Source: PALSA-911 sp963743035 (GTDB lineage Bacteria > Pseudomonadota > Alphaproteobacteria > Acetobacterales > Acetobacteraceae). Taken from it: a stretch of 64,000 nt of DNA. The translations under genes and the position numbers were made by a program. This document shows, piece after piece, positions 8,971 through 19,062 of the stretch. The number at the start of each line of letters is the position of its first letter. The first letter of the stretch is position 1. Location of the stretch: contig CAVUOB010000001.1 in NCBI GenBank assembly GCA_963743035.1, positions 248,001-312,000 on the forward strand. The letters run 5' to 3'. Below the pieces are notes generated by a model, which saw only the letters and a program-made list of their open reading frames with translations, ran no database searches and was not told the origin of the DNA.

Positions 8971-9267
8971 TCAGGTTCTTCGCTGCCACTGGATCGGGTC
9001 CCGGCTGGTGTGGAAACACGCCAGAACCTGCACCTGCTCCGGCAGCGCCCGGAAGAACACTCCTTAGGGAAAGCGCCGAAGCGCCCCGCGACGGACGCCG
9101 TTGTGCAGCACTGGAAATTGCCGCGGGTTCCCGCCCATCCGAACTGTCAGCGCCTCAAGGTCCGCGATGAAGCGCCGGCCCAGACCGCTCTGCCGTGCTT
9201 CGTACCACTCGACGGCATCGAGGATGTCCGCCCTCGCCGCAGCCGTGAAGACGACCGGCAGGGTCAC
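8971..9267 (-). pseudogene. ParE/RelE-type toxin interrupted by a nonsense codon
   Basis: The N-terminal 67 residues (VVFTAAARADILDAVEWYE and so on) are a ParE/RelE toxin. A TAA at codon 68 stands where the family has Tyr in RRFP-Y-GVFF; reading through it gives GVFFRALPEQVQVLACFHTSRDP to a stop at 8971, the normal 98-residue length. The frame is otherwise intact, so a single base change would have inactivated the toxin. It overlaps the antitoxin gene by 4 bases (ATGA), the usual arrangement. Confidence 0.8.
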
Positions 9268-9473
9268 TTCAAGCGGTCAGCGAACTCGGCTCGCAGCACA
9301 TCCCACGGCACGCTGTCGGCGAGGTCGGCGTCGGCCGTGGCCAGCCGCCGGTCAAGCTCGGCTCCTTGCGCGGGCGTCAGCGGGACATCGTTCATATCCA
9401 GGCTCTCCCAAAGCCGCGCGATCAGGTCCAGGCGCTCCTGCGGCGTCAATCGAGAGATATCGATGTCGATCAT
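9264..9473 (-). CDS. Addiction-module antitoxin (ParD-like/TIGR02574 type)
   Basis: A 69-residue acidic protein beginning MIDIDISRLTPQERLDLIARLWESL, characteristic of the putative addiction module component family paired with ParE/RelE toxins. The ATG at 9473 is chosen because the family begins there; the frame is open further upstream. The stop codon overlaps the toxin start, so the two are translationally coupled. With the toxin broken, this gene may now be free of selection or act against related toxins elsewhere. Confidence 0.8.
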   Translation of the reverse strand: MIDIDISRLTPQERLDLIARLWESLDMNDVPLTPAQGAELDRRLATADADLADSVPWDVLRAEFADRLK

Positions 9474-9522
9474 CGCAGAAGGCTTGCATCGGCCAGGGAC
9501 CGAGTCAATTCCAAAGCAGGCC

Positions 9523-10383
9523 TCACCCGGCCCCCGCGCCGGCAAACCGCCGCGCGTGGCGGTCCACCTGGATGCGATAATTCTCCCGGTACCGGTCGCT
9601 CACCTCCTGATGCAGCGCCAGCGCCGCCGCGTCGCGTTCCCCGCCGCCCGGCTCGAACAGATCGAAATTGCCGTACCGGTCCTCGCCCCGCACCAGCATC
9701 GCCTTGCAGCGCACCGGGCTCTCCAGCCGCACATGAGCAGGCATGTAGTTCAGCCCGATCCCGACCCGCCGATGCCCGGCGTTGTTCGGCGCCGAGCGGT
9801 GGATCGCCAGCTCGTGATGCAGCGAGAACGACCCCGCCGGCAGCGCCATCGCCGTCGGGTCGGCCTCGTCGAACGGCTCCTGGATCGTCTGCCCGGCGCG
9901 GTTGATGCTGTTCGGCAACCCGAGCGGCGCATGGTGGTACAGCCGCGGCTGGCCGTGAAACGACAGCTGCTCCATGCACCCCGCCTCGCGCGAGGCATCG
10001 GTCAGCGCCACCCAGGCGCAGACCGATTCCTGCGGTTCCAGCCCGAAATAGCCGCCATCCTGGTGCCAGGCGGCATAGGTGGCGGAATGCGGCTCCTTGA
10101 TGAAGAACGTGCTGGTCCAGACCAGGATGTCCGGGCCGATCACATCCTCGATCGCGTCCAGGATGCGCGGATGGCGCACCAGCTCATTGAACCACGGCGA
10201 ATGCGCATGCCCGTGGGAGCGCCATTTCGGATCCGCATCCGCCACCGCGCAGCCGAGCTCCGCCTCCAGCCGCGCCAGGCCGGCCAGGCACGCGGCGATT
10301 TCCGCCGGTGTCAGCGCCGGCAACGGAAACAGAAACCCGTCATGGCGGAATTGCTCCACCTGTTCCTGAGAGAGTGATTTCAT
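9523..10383 (-). CDS. Phytanoyl-CoA dioxygenase (PhyH) family protein
   Basis: A 286-residue non-haem Fe(II)/2-oxoglutarate oxygenase. The facial triad is visible: His and Asp in AAWHQDGGYF and the distal His in HELAIHRSAPN, followed by an Arg-containing stretch (GHRRVGIGLNY) for 2-oxoglutarate. Bacterial members hydroxylate varied small molecules, so the substrate is open. GGGAGGAA precedes the ATG at 10383, settling the start against an open frame upstream. It is transcribed alone. Confidence 0.85.
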   Translation of the reverse strand: MKSLSQEQVEQFRHDGFLFPLPALTPAEIAACLAGLARLEAELGCAVADADPKWRSHGHAHSPWFNELVRHPRILDAIEDVIGPDILVWTSTFFIKEPHSATYAAWHQDGGYFGLEPQESVCAWVALTDASREAGCMEQLSFHGQPRLYHHAPLGLPNSINRAGQTIQEPFDEADPTAMALPAGSFSLHHELAIHRSAPNNAGHRRVGIGLNYMPAHVRLESPVRCKAMLVRGEDRYGNFDLFEPGGGERDAAALALHQEVSDRYRENYRIQVDRHARRFAGAGAG

Positions 10384-10627
10384 CGCCGTTCCTCCCTTGT
10401 CCCGTTCTTCCCTTGTCATTGGGCAGCCGGGTTCTCCCGGTCTTGCCATCCACGCCCATGAACCCGAGCGGGCACGCGTCGGACCGCCAAGCCAAGCGTC
10501 ATCCGCCGCCGCAAGTCAATCTCGCCCCATTCCCACACCGGCCCGTAGGGCGGGTGCAACCCGCCATCTGCAACCCCTCGCGCGCCCGGCCGGCTTCAGC
10601 CCACGACGCAACCATCCCCCCGGCGCG

Positions 10628-11423
10628 TCACGCCACCGCCCGAACCGGCGGAGGCCGAACCGGCGGAGGCCGTCGTCTCGCCTCCGTCTCAAATCGCGTT
10701 TCACGAGCATCAATCCCATGGCATGAGACCGACCCAATGCCAGACCGTGCAACGGCGGCCCCATCCTGCCCGACCGCGTCCTGCCCGACCGCGTCCCGCG
10801 CATCCACGATTGCCGCCCCGCCGGCAAACTCGTGCACATCCGGCCCAGGCCCGGCCATCCCAATGTCCGGCCCGGACACCGCCGCCAGACCCGCCGAGAC
10901 CTCCATCCCGCCCGCCACGGCCGGGAGGGGCGCCGCCCGGCCACGGCCCCCGGCCGAGGCAGCCTCCAGCGCCTCCCGCATCATCCCCACGGCGCTATGC
11001 TCGGCCCAGGCGGCCCGATCCGCCGCCGTCCCGTCCGCCTCGACCTTCTGCCGCGCCGCCTGCAACCGCAGCAGCACGCGCAGCGCGGATTTCGCCTCCC
11101 GCATCATGCTCGCCGCCTGCGCCCGGCATTTGTGACGCCAGATCCGGCTCCCGCCGCTTCACCTGCGCCAGCCGCAGGCAATCCATCGCCCAGGCATCCG
11201 CCGCCACGAACTGAGCCGCCAAGCGCCCCTCGGCCGCATTCACCGGCTTCAACGCCGCCACCCCGGCCATCGCCGCCCGGTCCCGGCGTATCTCCTCCGC
11301 CGGGTCCTCCGAAAGCGGCGGCGGCAACGCCCCGCGCAGGATCAGAATGATCTCCTGAAAAGCCTCCCGGGGCAGCAACAGGCCCCAAGTCGGCTTGCGG
11401 ATCGGTCGGGGTATCGGGTGCAT
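10628..11423 (-). pseudogene. Alpha-helical hypothetical protein broken by a +1 frameshift
   Basis: From 11423 one frame gives LLLPREAFQEIILILRGALPPPL and continues to KRREPDLAS; a second frame continues with KCRAQAASMMREAKSALRVLLRLQ and AAWAEHSAVGMMREAL. The switch is near 11113-11120, and removing one base in TCACAAATG joins DLAS to KCRAQA. An alternative start at 11430 (MNHAPDTPTDP) lies in a third frame and may be the original one, implying a second lesion. The C-terminal third is low-complexity Pro/Arg/Gly and its end is uncertain. I do not recognise a characterised family. Confidence 0.45.
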
Positions 11424-11512
11424 GGTTCATTCCGTTAGATTACAGTTATTAAATATAACAGGCAACCGCAAAATGGCCCCCAGCGCCCACCCCGTCACGT
11501 TCGCACGCTGTC

Positions 11513-11534
11513 ATGTTCGGCGAAGGCCGAACAT
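11513..11534. repeat. Perfect hairpin
   Basis: Eight-base perfect arms ATGTTCGG and CCGAACAT around a six-base loop. It lies just left of the larger inverted repeat at 11555-11639. Confidence 0.7.
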
Positions 11535-11554
11535 CCATGTCTTGCCCTGTGCAG

Positions 11555-11639
11555 GGCGGAAAAGCGCAGCGCCTTCCGCCATCGAAGGTTGGTGTGGCAG
11601 CACCACCAAAAGAGGCGGAAGGCGCTGCGCTTTCCCGCC
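11555..11639. repeat. Large imperfect inverted repeat
   Basis: Arms of 26 bases (11555-11580 and 11614-11639) that are complementary with a single mismatch, enclosing a 33-base loop that itself contains a smaller inverted repeat (TTGGTG/CACCAA). No open reading frame accompanies it. It looks like a mobile palindromic intergenic repeat rather than a terminator. Confidence 0.75.
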
Positions 11640-11739
11640 CTAAGTTTCCTTCGTGCGGTCAACGACCTCCGCTCGGACCGCCCTTAATCGCGAAACTCCA
11701 TCACCCCATCTCAATCGCATTTGGAACCGCCGCATAGCA

Positions 11740-11768
11740 CCCTCTCCCCCGCGCTTCGGGGGAGAGGG
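11740..11768. repeat. CCCTCTCCC-type palindromic intergenic repeat
   Basis: Twelve-base arms CCCTCTCCCCCG and CGGGGGAGAGGG around a short loop, followed by AGGGGTGAGGGCG. Repeats of this composition are widespread in proteobacterial intergenic DNA. From here to 12118 the DNA turns AT-rich, and no gene is supported in that stretch. Confidence 0.65.
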
Positions 11769-12118
11769 AGGGGTGAGGGCGCGGGGGTGTGACAGGCACA
11801 TACCGCGCCCCAACCGGCCGATGGGGCCAGAGGCCAAGAAGCGGTCGGCGCCTCTCGAGACACGGTCCGCAATAATGGCTTGCTCACTTTAACATCCTCA
11901 TTTAACGACTAAGTCGCCACTTCAGTTGCGATTTTGATTCGCGTAGGCCAGCTTGCTGCTGGTTCTTTCTTCAAGGCTTCTTCCATAGGGATTTCACAGA
12001 AGTGCGTGTCCTTTTTCAAAGTAGTAAAGAGCCTAAAATCGATGTGTGTCAAAAGGCGATCAAGGTTGGAACAAAATATTGGTGGATCGGAACGATCTGT
12101 GAGTAGTAATCTGCCGCG

Positions 12119-13009
12119 ATGCAGATTTCAATATCGGGAATGGATGCTATGGAAACCTTAGCGTCTACTCAGACCGAACGGCCGATGACTAGCCTGGCCG
12201 ATTTCATTGAACGACTACAAAATTTCAAGGGCGCCGCGAATTCATTGGACGTGTACCGCGGCCATAGCGATCGATCATATAAGTTAACACCAAGCCTGTT
12301 CAGAGGTGCCAACCGGAAGGATGAAAAAAATATCTTCCGAGAGTTGCTGTCACGTCATCCTAATGAATTCGCAGCAGATAGGACCGTCTTTGATCAGCTT
12401 GTAAGGATGCAGCATTTTTCTCTACCTACTCGGCTGCTTGATGTTACATACAATCCTCTCGTGGCGCTGTATTTTGCTTGCGAGGCGAACAAAGGGAATG
12501 ATGGTGAGTTTATAAGACTTTCAGTGCAAAATCGGAGCGTGCGCTATTTTGATAGCGACACAGTAAGCTGTGTTGCAAATTTGTCTAACTTAACACCCAG
12601 TGAGCGAAACGAACTTCGAGATACAAAGACCCCGGGTGAACTGGAAAAAACCCACGCGGGTAAACGGCTGCTTCAGTTTATTCGGTCCGAGAAGCCATAT
12701 TTTCTACCAGAAATTCGTCCTGCTGATTTGAAATCAATTCATCTTGTTAAGCCAAAGCACAATAATATCAGAATCGTTGCTCAGCAAGGAGCTTTCTTCA
12801 TATTCGGCCTACCCGCTGAAATATTAAGTTTTAACACTTTTGGAATTAAAATAGTTAAAAATAGAATACCTGCATCGGCAAAAAAAGACATAAGGAGGGA
12901 TCTAGATAAAATTAATATAAATGCAAGCTCTATGTTTCCCGAGCTAGAATCGTCAGCGAAGTACATAATGTCCAAGCTTACCCCGGTCCTTGAAGGTGAG
13001 TCTGAATGA
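12119..13009 (+). CDS. FRG-domain protein
   Basis: A 296-residue protein with an FRG domain, named for its conserved Phe-Arg-Gly; here the stretch reads VYRGHSDRSYKLTPSLFRG (about 45-63), followed by QHFSLPTRLLDVTYNPLVALYFAC (about 97-120). The biochemical role of FRG domains is not established to my knowledge; they recur in accessory and defence-type loci. Base use is much more AT-rich than every neighbour, pointing to recent transfer. ATGs at 12140 and 12149 are alternative starts, since none has a clear ribosome site. The N-terminal MTSLADFIERLQ suggests the domain begins near residue 23. Confidence 0.8.
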   Translation: MQISISGMDAMETLASTQTERPMTSLADFIERLQNFKGAANSLDVYRGHSDRSYKLTPSLFRGANRKDEKNIFRELLSRHPNEFAADRTVFDQLVRMQHFSLPTRLLDVTYNPLVALYFACEANKGNDGEFIRLSVQNRSVRYFDSDTVSCVANLSNLTPSERNELRDTKTPGELEKTHAGKRLLQFIRSEKPYFLPEIRPADLKSIHLVKPKHNNIRIVAQQGAFFIFGLPAEILSFNTFGIKIVKNRIPASAKKDIRRDLDKININASSMFPELESSAKYIMSKLTPVLEGESE

Positions 13010-13123
13010 ATGAATGAGCTATGAGAAGTAACAATATATATAGATACCAATATAATAGATGTTGAGCTGGGACGATTTAATCGGAACCACCGGCGGATTT
13101 CACTCCGATTATTCGCCCTAGGC

Positions 13124-13213
13124 CTACGCCACCAACCTCAAAACCGGCAGCGTCAACCCCTCCTTCGTCACCTCATAATCAATTTTTACCGGTGCACCAA
13201 CCCGCCACGCGTA
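13124..13213 (-). pseudogene. 3' fragment of a DUF35 (OB-fold) acyl-CoA-binding protein gene
   Basis: Reading leftwards from about 13213 the DNA encodes YAWRVGAPVKIDYEVTKEG and then LTLPVLRLVA before a TAG at 13124-13126. This matches the last 25 or so residues of the intact DUF35 protein at 17487-17909 (IGAPVRIDYEVAKEG). No upstream domain remains. The fragment lies between the AT-rich FRG gene and the LysR gene, so it probably marks a deletion or recombination scar. Confidence 0.75.
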
Positions 13214-13294
13214 CCGCGTTCCCCACCCCCAAAAAAACGCCTATAACCTGCCGCCATTGACCCACCAGCCGAACGGCCAGAAGGTGCCATCAGG

Positions 13295-14188
13295 ATGGAC
13301 GCAGCGGACCTCAAAATATTCGAAGCCGTCGCCCGCCTCGGCAGCATGGGGCGCGCCGCCGAGGAACTGCACACGGTCCAATCCAACGTCACCGTCCGCA
13401 TCCGCCAGCTGGAGGAAGACCTCGGCACCCCCCTGTTTCGCCGCCACGCCCGCGGCGTCGAGCCCACCGATGCCGGCAGCCGCCTGCTCCCCTACGCCGG
13501 CCAGGTCGCCCGCCTGCTGGCCGAGGCCCGCCGCGTCGCACGGGATGAAGACACCCCCCAGGGCCCCCTGGTCATCGGCTCGCTGGAAACTACCACGGCC
13601 CTGCATCTGACCCGCCTGCTGTCGGATTTCGCCGCCGCCCACCCCAAGATCGACCTCACGCTGCAAACCGGCACGACCTGCGAGCTGCTGGAAAAAGTGC
13701 TGGACCACCGCCTGGAAGGCGCCTTCGTCTGCGGCCCGGCCATCCATCCGGACCTGCAATCCGAGCCTGTGTTCACCGAGGAACTGGTCCTGCTCACCCC
13801 GGCACCGATCGCCTCGCTGCAAGCCCTGGCCGCGCAGGGCGAGATTCGCATCGTCGTGCTGCGCCGCGGCTGCTCCTACCGCCAGCGGCTGGAGGAATTG
13901 CTCGCCCGGCACGGCGTCCCCGCGCCGCGCGTGATGGAGCTTGGCATCCTCGAGGCGGTATTCGGCTGCGTCGCCGCCGGCCTCGGCATCACCCTGCTCC
14001 CGCGCGCGCTGATCGGCCCGGTCTGGCAGCAGGGCCGCGTCGCGCTTCACCCCGTTCCGCCGGCCGATGGCATCGTCCAGACCCTGTTCGTCCGCCGTCG
14101 GGACGCCTACGTCTCCGGCGCGCTCGCCGCCTTTCTCGCCGCCTTGCCCAGCCTGCCCGCCGAGGCCCGCTCCATCGCCGCGGAATAG
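13295..14188 (+). CDS. LysR-family transcriptional regulator
   Basis: A 297-residue LysR regulator with the N-terminal winged helix-turn-helix (DLKIFEAVARLGSMGRAAEEL, then QSNVTVRIRQLEEDLGTPLF) and a periplasmic-binding-type effector domain from about residue 90. It resembles the subgroup encoded beside YbfB/YjiJ-type transporters, and such a transporter follows 118 bases downstream in the same direction. The gene is thus likely to control that exporter and itself. Confidence 0.9.
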   Translation: MDAADLKIFEAVARLGSMGRAAEELHTVQSNVTVRIRQLEEDLGTPLFRRHARGVEPTDAGSRLLPYAGQVARLLAEARRVARDEDTPQGPLVIGSLETTTALHLTRLLSDFAAAHPKIDLTLQTGTTCELLEKVLDHRLEGAFVCGPAIHPDLQSEPVFTEELVLLTPAPIASLQALAAQGEIRIVVLRRGCSYRQRLEELLARHGVPAPRVMELGILEAVFGCVAAGLGITLLPRALIGPVWQQGRVALHPVPPADGIVQTLFVRRRDAYVSGALAAFLAALPSLPAEARSIAAE

Positions 14189-14306
14189 CCGGCCCATCTG
14201 CCGGACAGATGGCTGCGATCAAAAGCTTTCGCTTCTTCCGATGGCGGCCCTGAGCTAAAACCCGTCCCGCCGCCGCACGCCGGACGGCAACAACGGGAGG
14301 CCCAGG

Positions 14307-15545
14307 ATGCACGACCCGGCTTCTATCACCGCGAGACAGCTTCGCGCCGCCAGCCTGCCCCTGGCACTCGGCGGCATGCTGGCGCTGGCCTCCGCAATGG
14401 GCATCGGGCGCTTCGTCTACACCCCCATTCTGCCGGCCATGGCGGACGGGGCCGGGCTGACGAAATCTGCGGCCGGGCTGATAGCCGCGGCCAATTTCGC
14501 CGGCTACCTGCTGGGCGCCCTGCTGCTGGCGCTTCCCCGCCTGCCGGGTGGCCGACGGGCCTGGTTCCTCGCCGCGATCGCGGCCGGCGCCGCGACAACC
14601 GCCGGCATGGGGCTCGCCGATACCATGGCGGCATTCCTGCTGCTGCGCTTCCTCGGCGGCGTGGCAAGCGCCTTCGCGCTCGTGCTCGGCTCCGCGCTGG
14701 TGCTGGACCGGCTTGCCGGCTCCGGAAGAACCTCGCTCGCACCGCTGCATTTCGCCGGCGTGGGTGTCGGCATCGTCATCTCCGCCATCGCGGTGGACGC
14801 GCTTCAGGCGGCCGGCATGGGATGGCGTTCCCTGTGGCTGGTGACAGGTGCGATTGCCGCCCTGGCCCTTCCCCTTTGCGCCTGGCTGGTCCCCGGCGAT
14901 CCGCCGCGCCCCGCCTCGGCACCCCGGGCTGAGCCCGCCGCGCCAGTGCCCGGCCTCGCCAGGCTGAGCCTGTGTCACGCCCTGTTCGGCTTCGGTTACG
15001 TCATCACCGCGACCTTCATTGTCGCGGTGGTCCGGGCCGCGCCGGAGGCGCGCGTGCTGGAACCGATGGTCTGGATCGCGGTCGGCCTGTCGGCGATCCC
15101 TTCCACCGCGATCTGGGGCTGGGCTGGCCGTCGCTGGGGCGCCTTGCAAGCCTATGGACTGGCCTGCCTGATCGAGGCCGCCGGTGTCGCGGCGGGCGGC
15201 CTGTGGTCCGACGCGGCCGGCGCATTGCTCGCCGCGGTCCTGCTCGGCGGCACCTTCATGGGCATCACCGCGCTGGGCTTCATCGCGGCACGCGCTCTGG
15301 CCCCGGCGCAGCAGCGGCGCTCCTCCGCGCTGATGACGGCGGGGTTCGGCGCCGGGCAGATCCTGGGCCCCATCATCGCAGGCTGGCTGCTCGATCGCAC
15401 CCATAGTTTCATGTTGCCCTCCCTGATCGGCGCGGCGGCGCTTCTGCTGGCGACGGTGCTCGCGATCCAGACCGCCCGATCCTTGGCGCAGTTGTCCCTG
15501 TCGCAGGCGAAACCGGCGCCCGCAGCCGCGCCCGCCGGCAGTTAG
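14307..15545 (+). CDS. YbfB/YjiJ-family MFS transporter
   Basis: A 412-residue inner-membrane protein with about 12 hydrophobic segments and the subfamily N-terminal pattern ALASAMGIGRFVYTPILPAM (about 25-44). Substrate is unknown for this subfamily. GGGAGG lies a few bases before the ATG. The position just after a LysR gene suggests effector-controlled export. The C-terminus is an Ala/Pro-rich tail. Confidence 0.87.
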   Translation: MHDPASITARQLRAASLPLALGGMLALASAMGIGRFVYTPILPAMADGAGLTKSAAGLIAAANFAGYLLGALLLALPRLPGGRRAWFLAAIAAGAATTAGMGLADTMAAFLLLRFLGGVASAFALVLGSALVLDRLAGSGRTSLAPLHFAGVGVGIVISAIAVDALQAAGMGWRSLWLVTGAIAALALPLCAWLVPGDPPRPASAPRAEPAAPVPGLARLSLCHALFGFGYVITATFIVAVVRAAPEARVLEPMVWIAVGLSAIPSTAIWGWAGRRWGALQAYGLACLIEAAGVAAGGLWSDAAGALLAAVLLGGTFMGITALGFIAARALAPAQQRRSSALMTAGFGAGQILGPIIAGWLLDRTHSFMLPSLIGAAALLLATVLAIQTARSLAQLSLSQAKPAPAAAPAGS

Positions 15546-15620
15546 GCAATCCGGGAAGCCGCGAGCGCCCCGCTGCGCTAGAGCAGTTTCCAATGGCTCA
15601 AGCCGTTCCCGGATGCACAC

Positions 15621-17453
<1,833 letters not shown>

Positions 17454-17486
17454 CGCGTATGGTTCCTTGAGGCGATAATCGGAAGC

Positions 17487-17909
17487 CTATCCGATCAATC
17501 TCAACACCGGCAGCGTCAGCCCCTCCTTCGCCACCTCATAATCAATTCTTACCGGTGCCCCGATCTTCAACGCCGAAGCCTCCGCCCCGCGCAATTGCGC
17601 GTTCATCCGCACACCCTCCTCCAGATCGGCGGTGACCAGGATATACGGCAGGTCGCCTTTCCAGCCCGGATGGAACGGATGATACGTCACCGTCCAGCTA
17701 TGCACCGTGCCGCGCCCCGATGCCTCCACCCACTCCACCTTCATCGAGTAGCAGCCATCGCAGACCGGCCGCGGATAGTGCCGGATCTTCCCGCAATCGG
17801 CGCATTTCTGCAGCAAGTACTTATGCGCGTTCAGCCCGTCCCAATGCGGCTGCGTATGCGCGGAAGGGGAGGGGACCAGCTTGTCGTAAGTTTCCATCGA
17901 TACATCCAT
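17487..17909 (-). CDS. DUF35 OB-fold/zinc-ribbon acyl-CoA-binding protein
   Basis: A 140-residue protein with a rubredoxin-like zinc ribbon (CADCGKIRHYPRPVCDGC, about 39-56) followed by an OB-fold (VEWVEASGRGTVHSWTVTYH onwards). DUF35 proteins partner thiolase-like enzymes, as in the ChsH2 and Ltp2 complex of steroid degradation. It begins 2 bases after the thiolase-like stop codon, which supports coupled translation and a complex. A second ATG at 17897 is a possible start. A remnant of a related gene is at 13124-13213. Confidence 0.88.
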   Translation of the reverse strand: MDVSMETYDKLVPSPSAHTQPHWDGLNAHKYLLQKCADCGKIRHYPRPVCDGCYSMKVEWVEASGRGTVHSWTVTYHPFHPGWKGDLPYILVTADLEEGVRMNAQLRGAEASALKIGAPVRIDYEVAKEGLTLPVLRLIG

Positions 17910-17910
17910 C

Positions 17911-19059
17911 TCAGGCCGCCCGCATGATCGCCAGCGAGCCGTCGCCCATGTCGCCATAGCCGGTCACCAGCCCGAGCTTCGCCCCCGCCACCTGGGTCTT
18001 GCCGCCTTCGCCGCGCAACTGCCGGGTGATCTCCACCACGTGGTTCAGCCCGGCCATATGCGCCTGCGACAGCAACCCGCCATGCGTGTTCACCGGCAAA
18101 CGCCCGCCAAGGCCGAGCGCGCCGTTCTCCACGAACGCCCCGCCCTCGCCCTTCTTGCAGAAGCCGAGGTCTTCCAGCTGGCACATCACGATATAGGTGA
18201 AGCAGTCATAGATCTCCGCCACCTGGATATCCGCCGGGCTCACCCCCGCCATAGCGAACGCCTTCGGCGCCGCCTTGGCCAGGCCCAGCCGGGTCAGATC
18301 CGGCCGCTGGGTGATCGCGCTCGGGCTGTCCGGATGCCCCTCCGCCACGCCCATGATGTACACCGGCGGCTTGTTCATGTCCCGCGCCCGTTCGGCCGAG
18401 GAAATGATCACCGCCGCCCCGCCGTCGCTCTCCAGGCTGCAATCGAGCAGCCGCAGCGGGTCGGAGATCATGCGGGAATTCTGGTGGTCGTCGATGGTGA
18501 TCGGCTTGGTCATGGTGGCGTTGCCGTGCAGGATCGCGTGCTGGCGCGTGCTCACCGCGATCGAGCCGAGCTGGCGGCTGGTGGTGCCGTACAGCTCCAT
18601 GTGCCGCCGCGCCATCGGCGCATAGAGCTGCGCCGGAGCGATGGCGCCGAGCGGCATTTCGAACTCGCCGATCACCTTGAACTGCGGCATCTGCTGCACG
18701 CGCGAGCCGATGCGCGCCCCGGACCAGCCATCCCGCCCCAGCGGGATCAGCACATGGTTGCAGATGCCGGCGGCAACGACGGCCACCGCGCATTGCACCG
18801 CCGCCACCGCCGAAGCGCCGCCCATTGGCGTGGTGGCGGAAAACCGCAGATCGGAAATGCCGAAATTGGTAATGAAATCCTCGGCCACCACCGCGCCGCC
18901 ATAGGGGATGATGCCGTCGATGTCCTTCGGCGAAATCCCCGCATCGCGGCACGCCATCAACGAGGCCTCCATCTGCATCGCCAGCGGCGTCTTGCCGGAA
19001 CCACGCACATATTCGGTCTCGCCGATGCCGGTGACCGCGGCTTTCTCTCGTAAGGACAT
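17911..19059 (-). CDS. Thiolase-like protein of the SCP-x/Ltp2 type (possible acyl-CoA aldolase)
   Basis: A 382-residue thiolase-fold protein. Where degradative thiolases have the nucleophilic Cys, this sequence reads MGGASAVAAV (79-88), with no Cys. C-terminal features are AEIYDCFTY (281-289), NTHGG (324-328) and SQAHMAG (331-337). Ltp2, a steroid side-chain aldolase, likewise lacks the thiolase nucleophile, uses tyrosines, and needs a DUF35 partner; the DUF35 gene here is immediately downstream. A retro-aldol cleavage of a beta-hydroxyacyl-CoA is therefore as likely as thiolysis. Database-style naming would be acetyl-CoA acetyltransferase. Confidence 0.82.
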   Translation of the reverse strand: MSLREKAAVTGIGETEYVRGSGKTPLAMQMEASLMACRDAGISPKDIDGIIPYGGAVVAEDFITNFGISDLRFSATTPMGGASAVAAVQCAVAVVAAGICNHVLIPLGRDGWSGARIGSRVQQMPQFKVIGEFEMPLGAIAPAQLYAPMARRHMELYGTTSRQLGSIAVSTRQHAILHGNATMTKPITIDDHQNSRMISDPLRLLDCSLESDGGAAVIISSAERARDMNKPPVYIMGVAEGHPDSPSAITQRPDLTRLGLAKAAPKAFAMAGVSPADIQVAEIYDCFTYIVMCQLEDLGFCKKGEGGAFVENGALGLGGRLPVNTHGGLLSQAHMAGLNHVVEITRQLRGEGGKTQVAGAKLGLVTGYGDMGDGSLAIMRAA

Positions 19060-19062
19060 GGT

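Noticed and set aside
11934..12161. 75-codon AT-rich frame before the FRG gene
   Set aside because: Overlaps the FRG start region, has no recognisable domain and a low-complexity Ser/Lys composition; it may be incidental.
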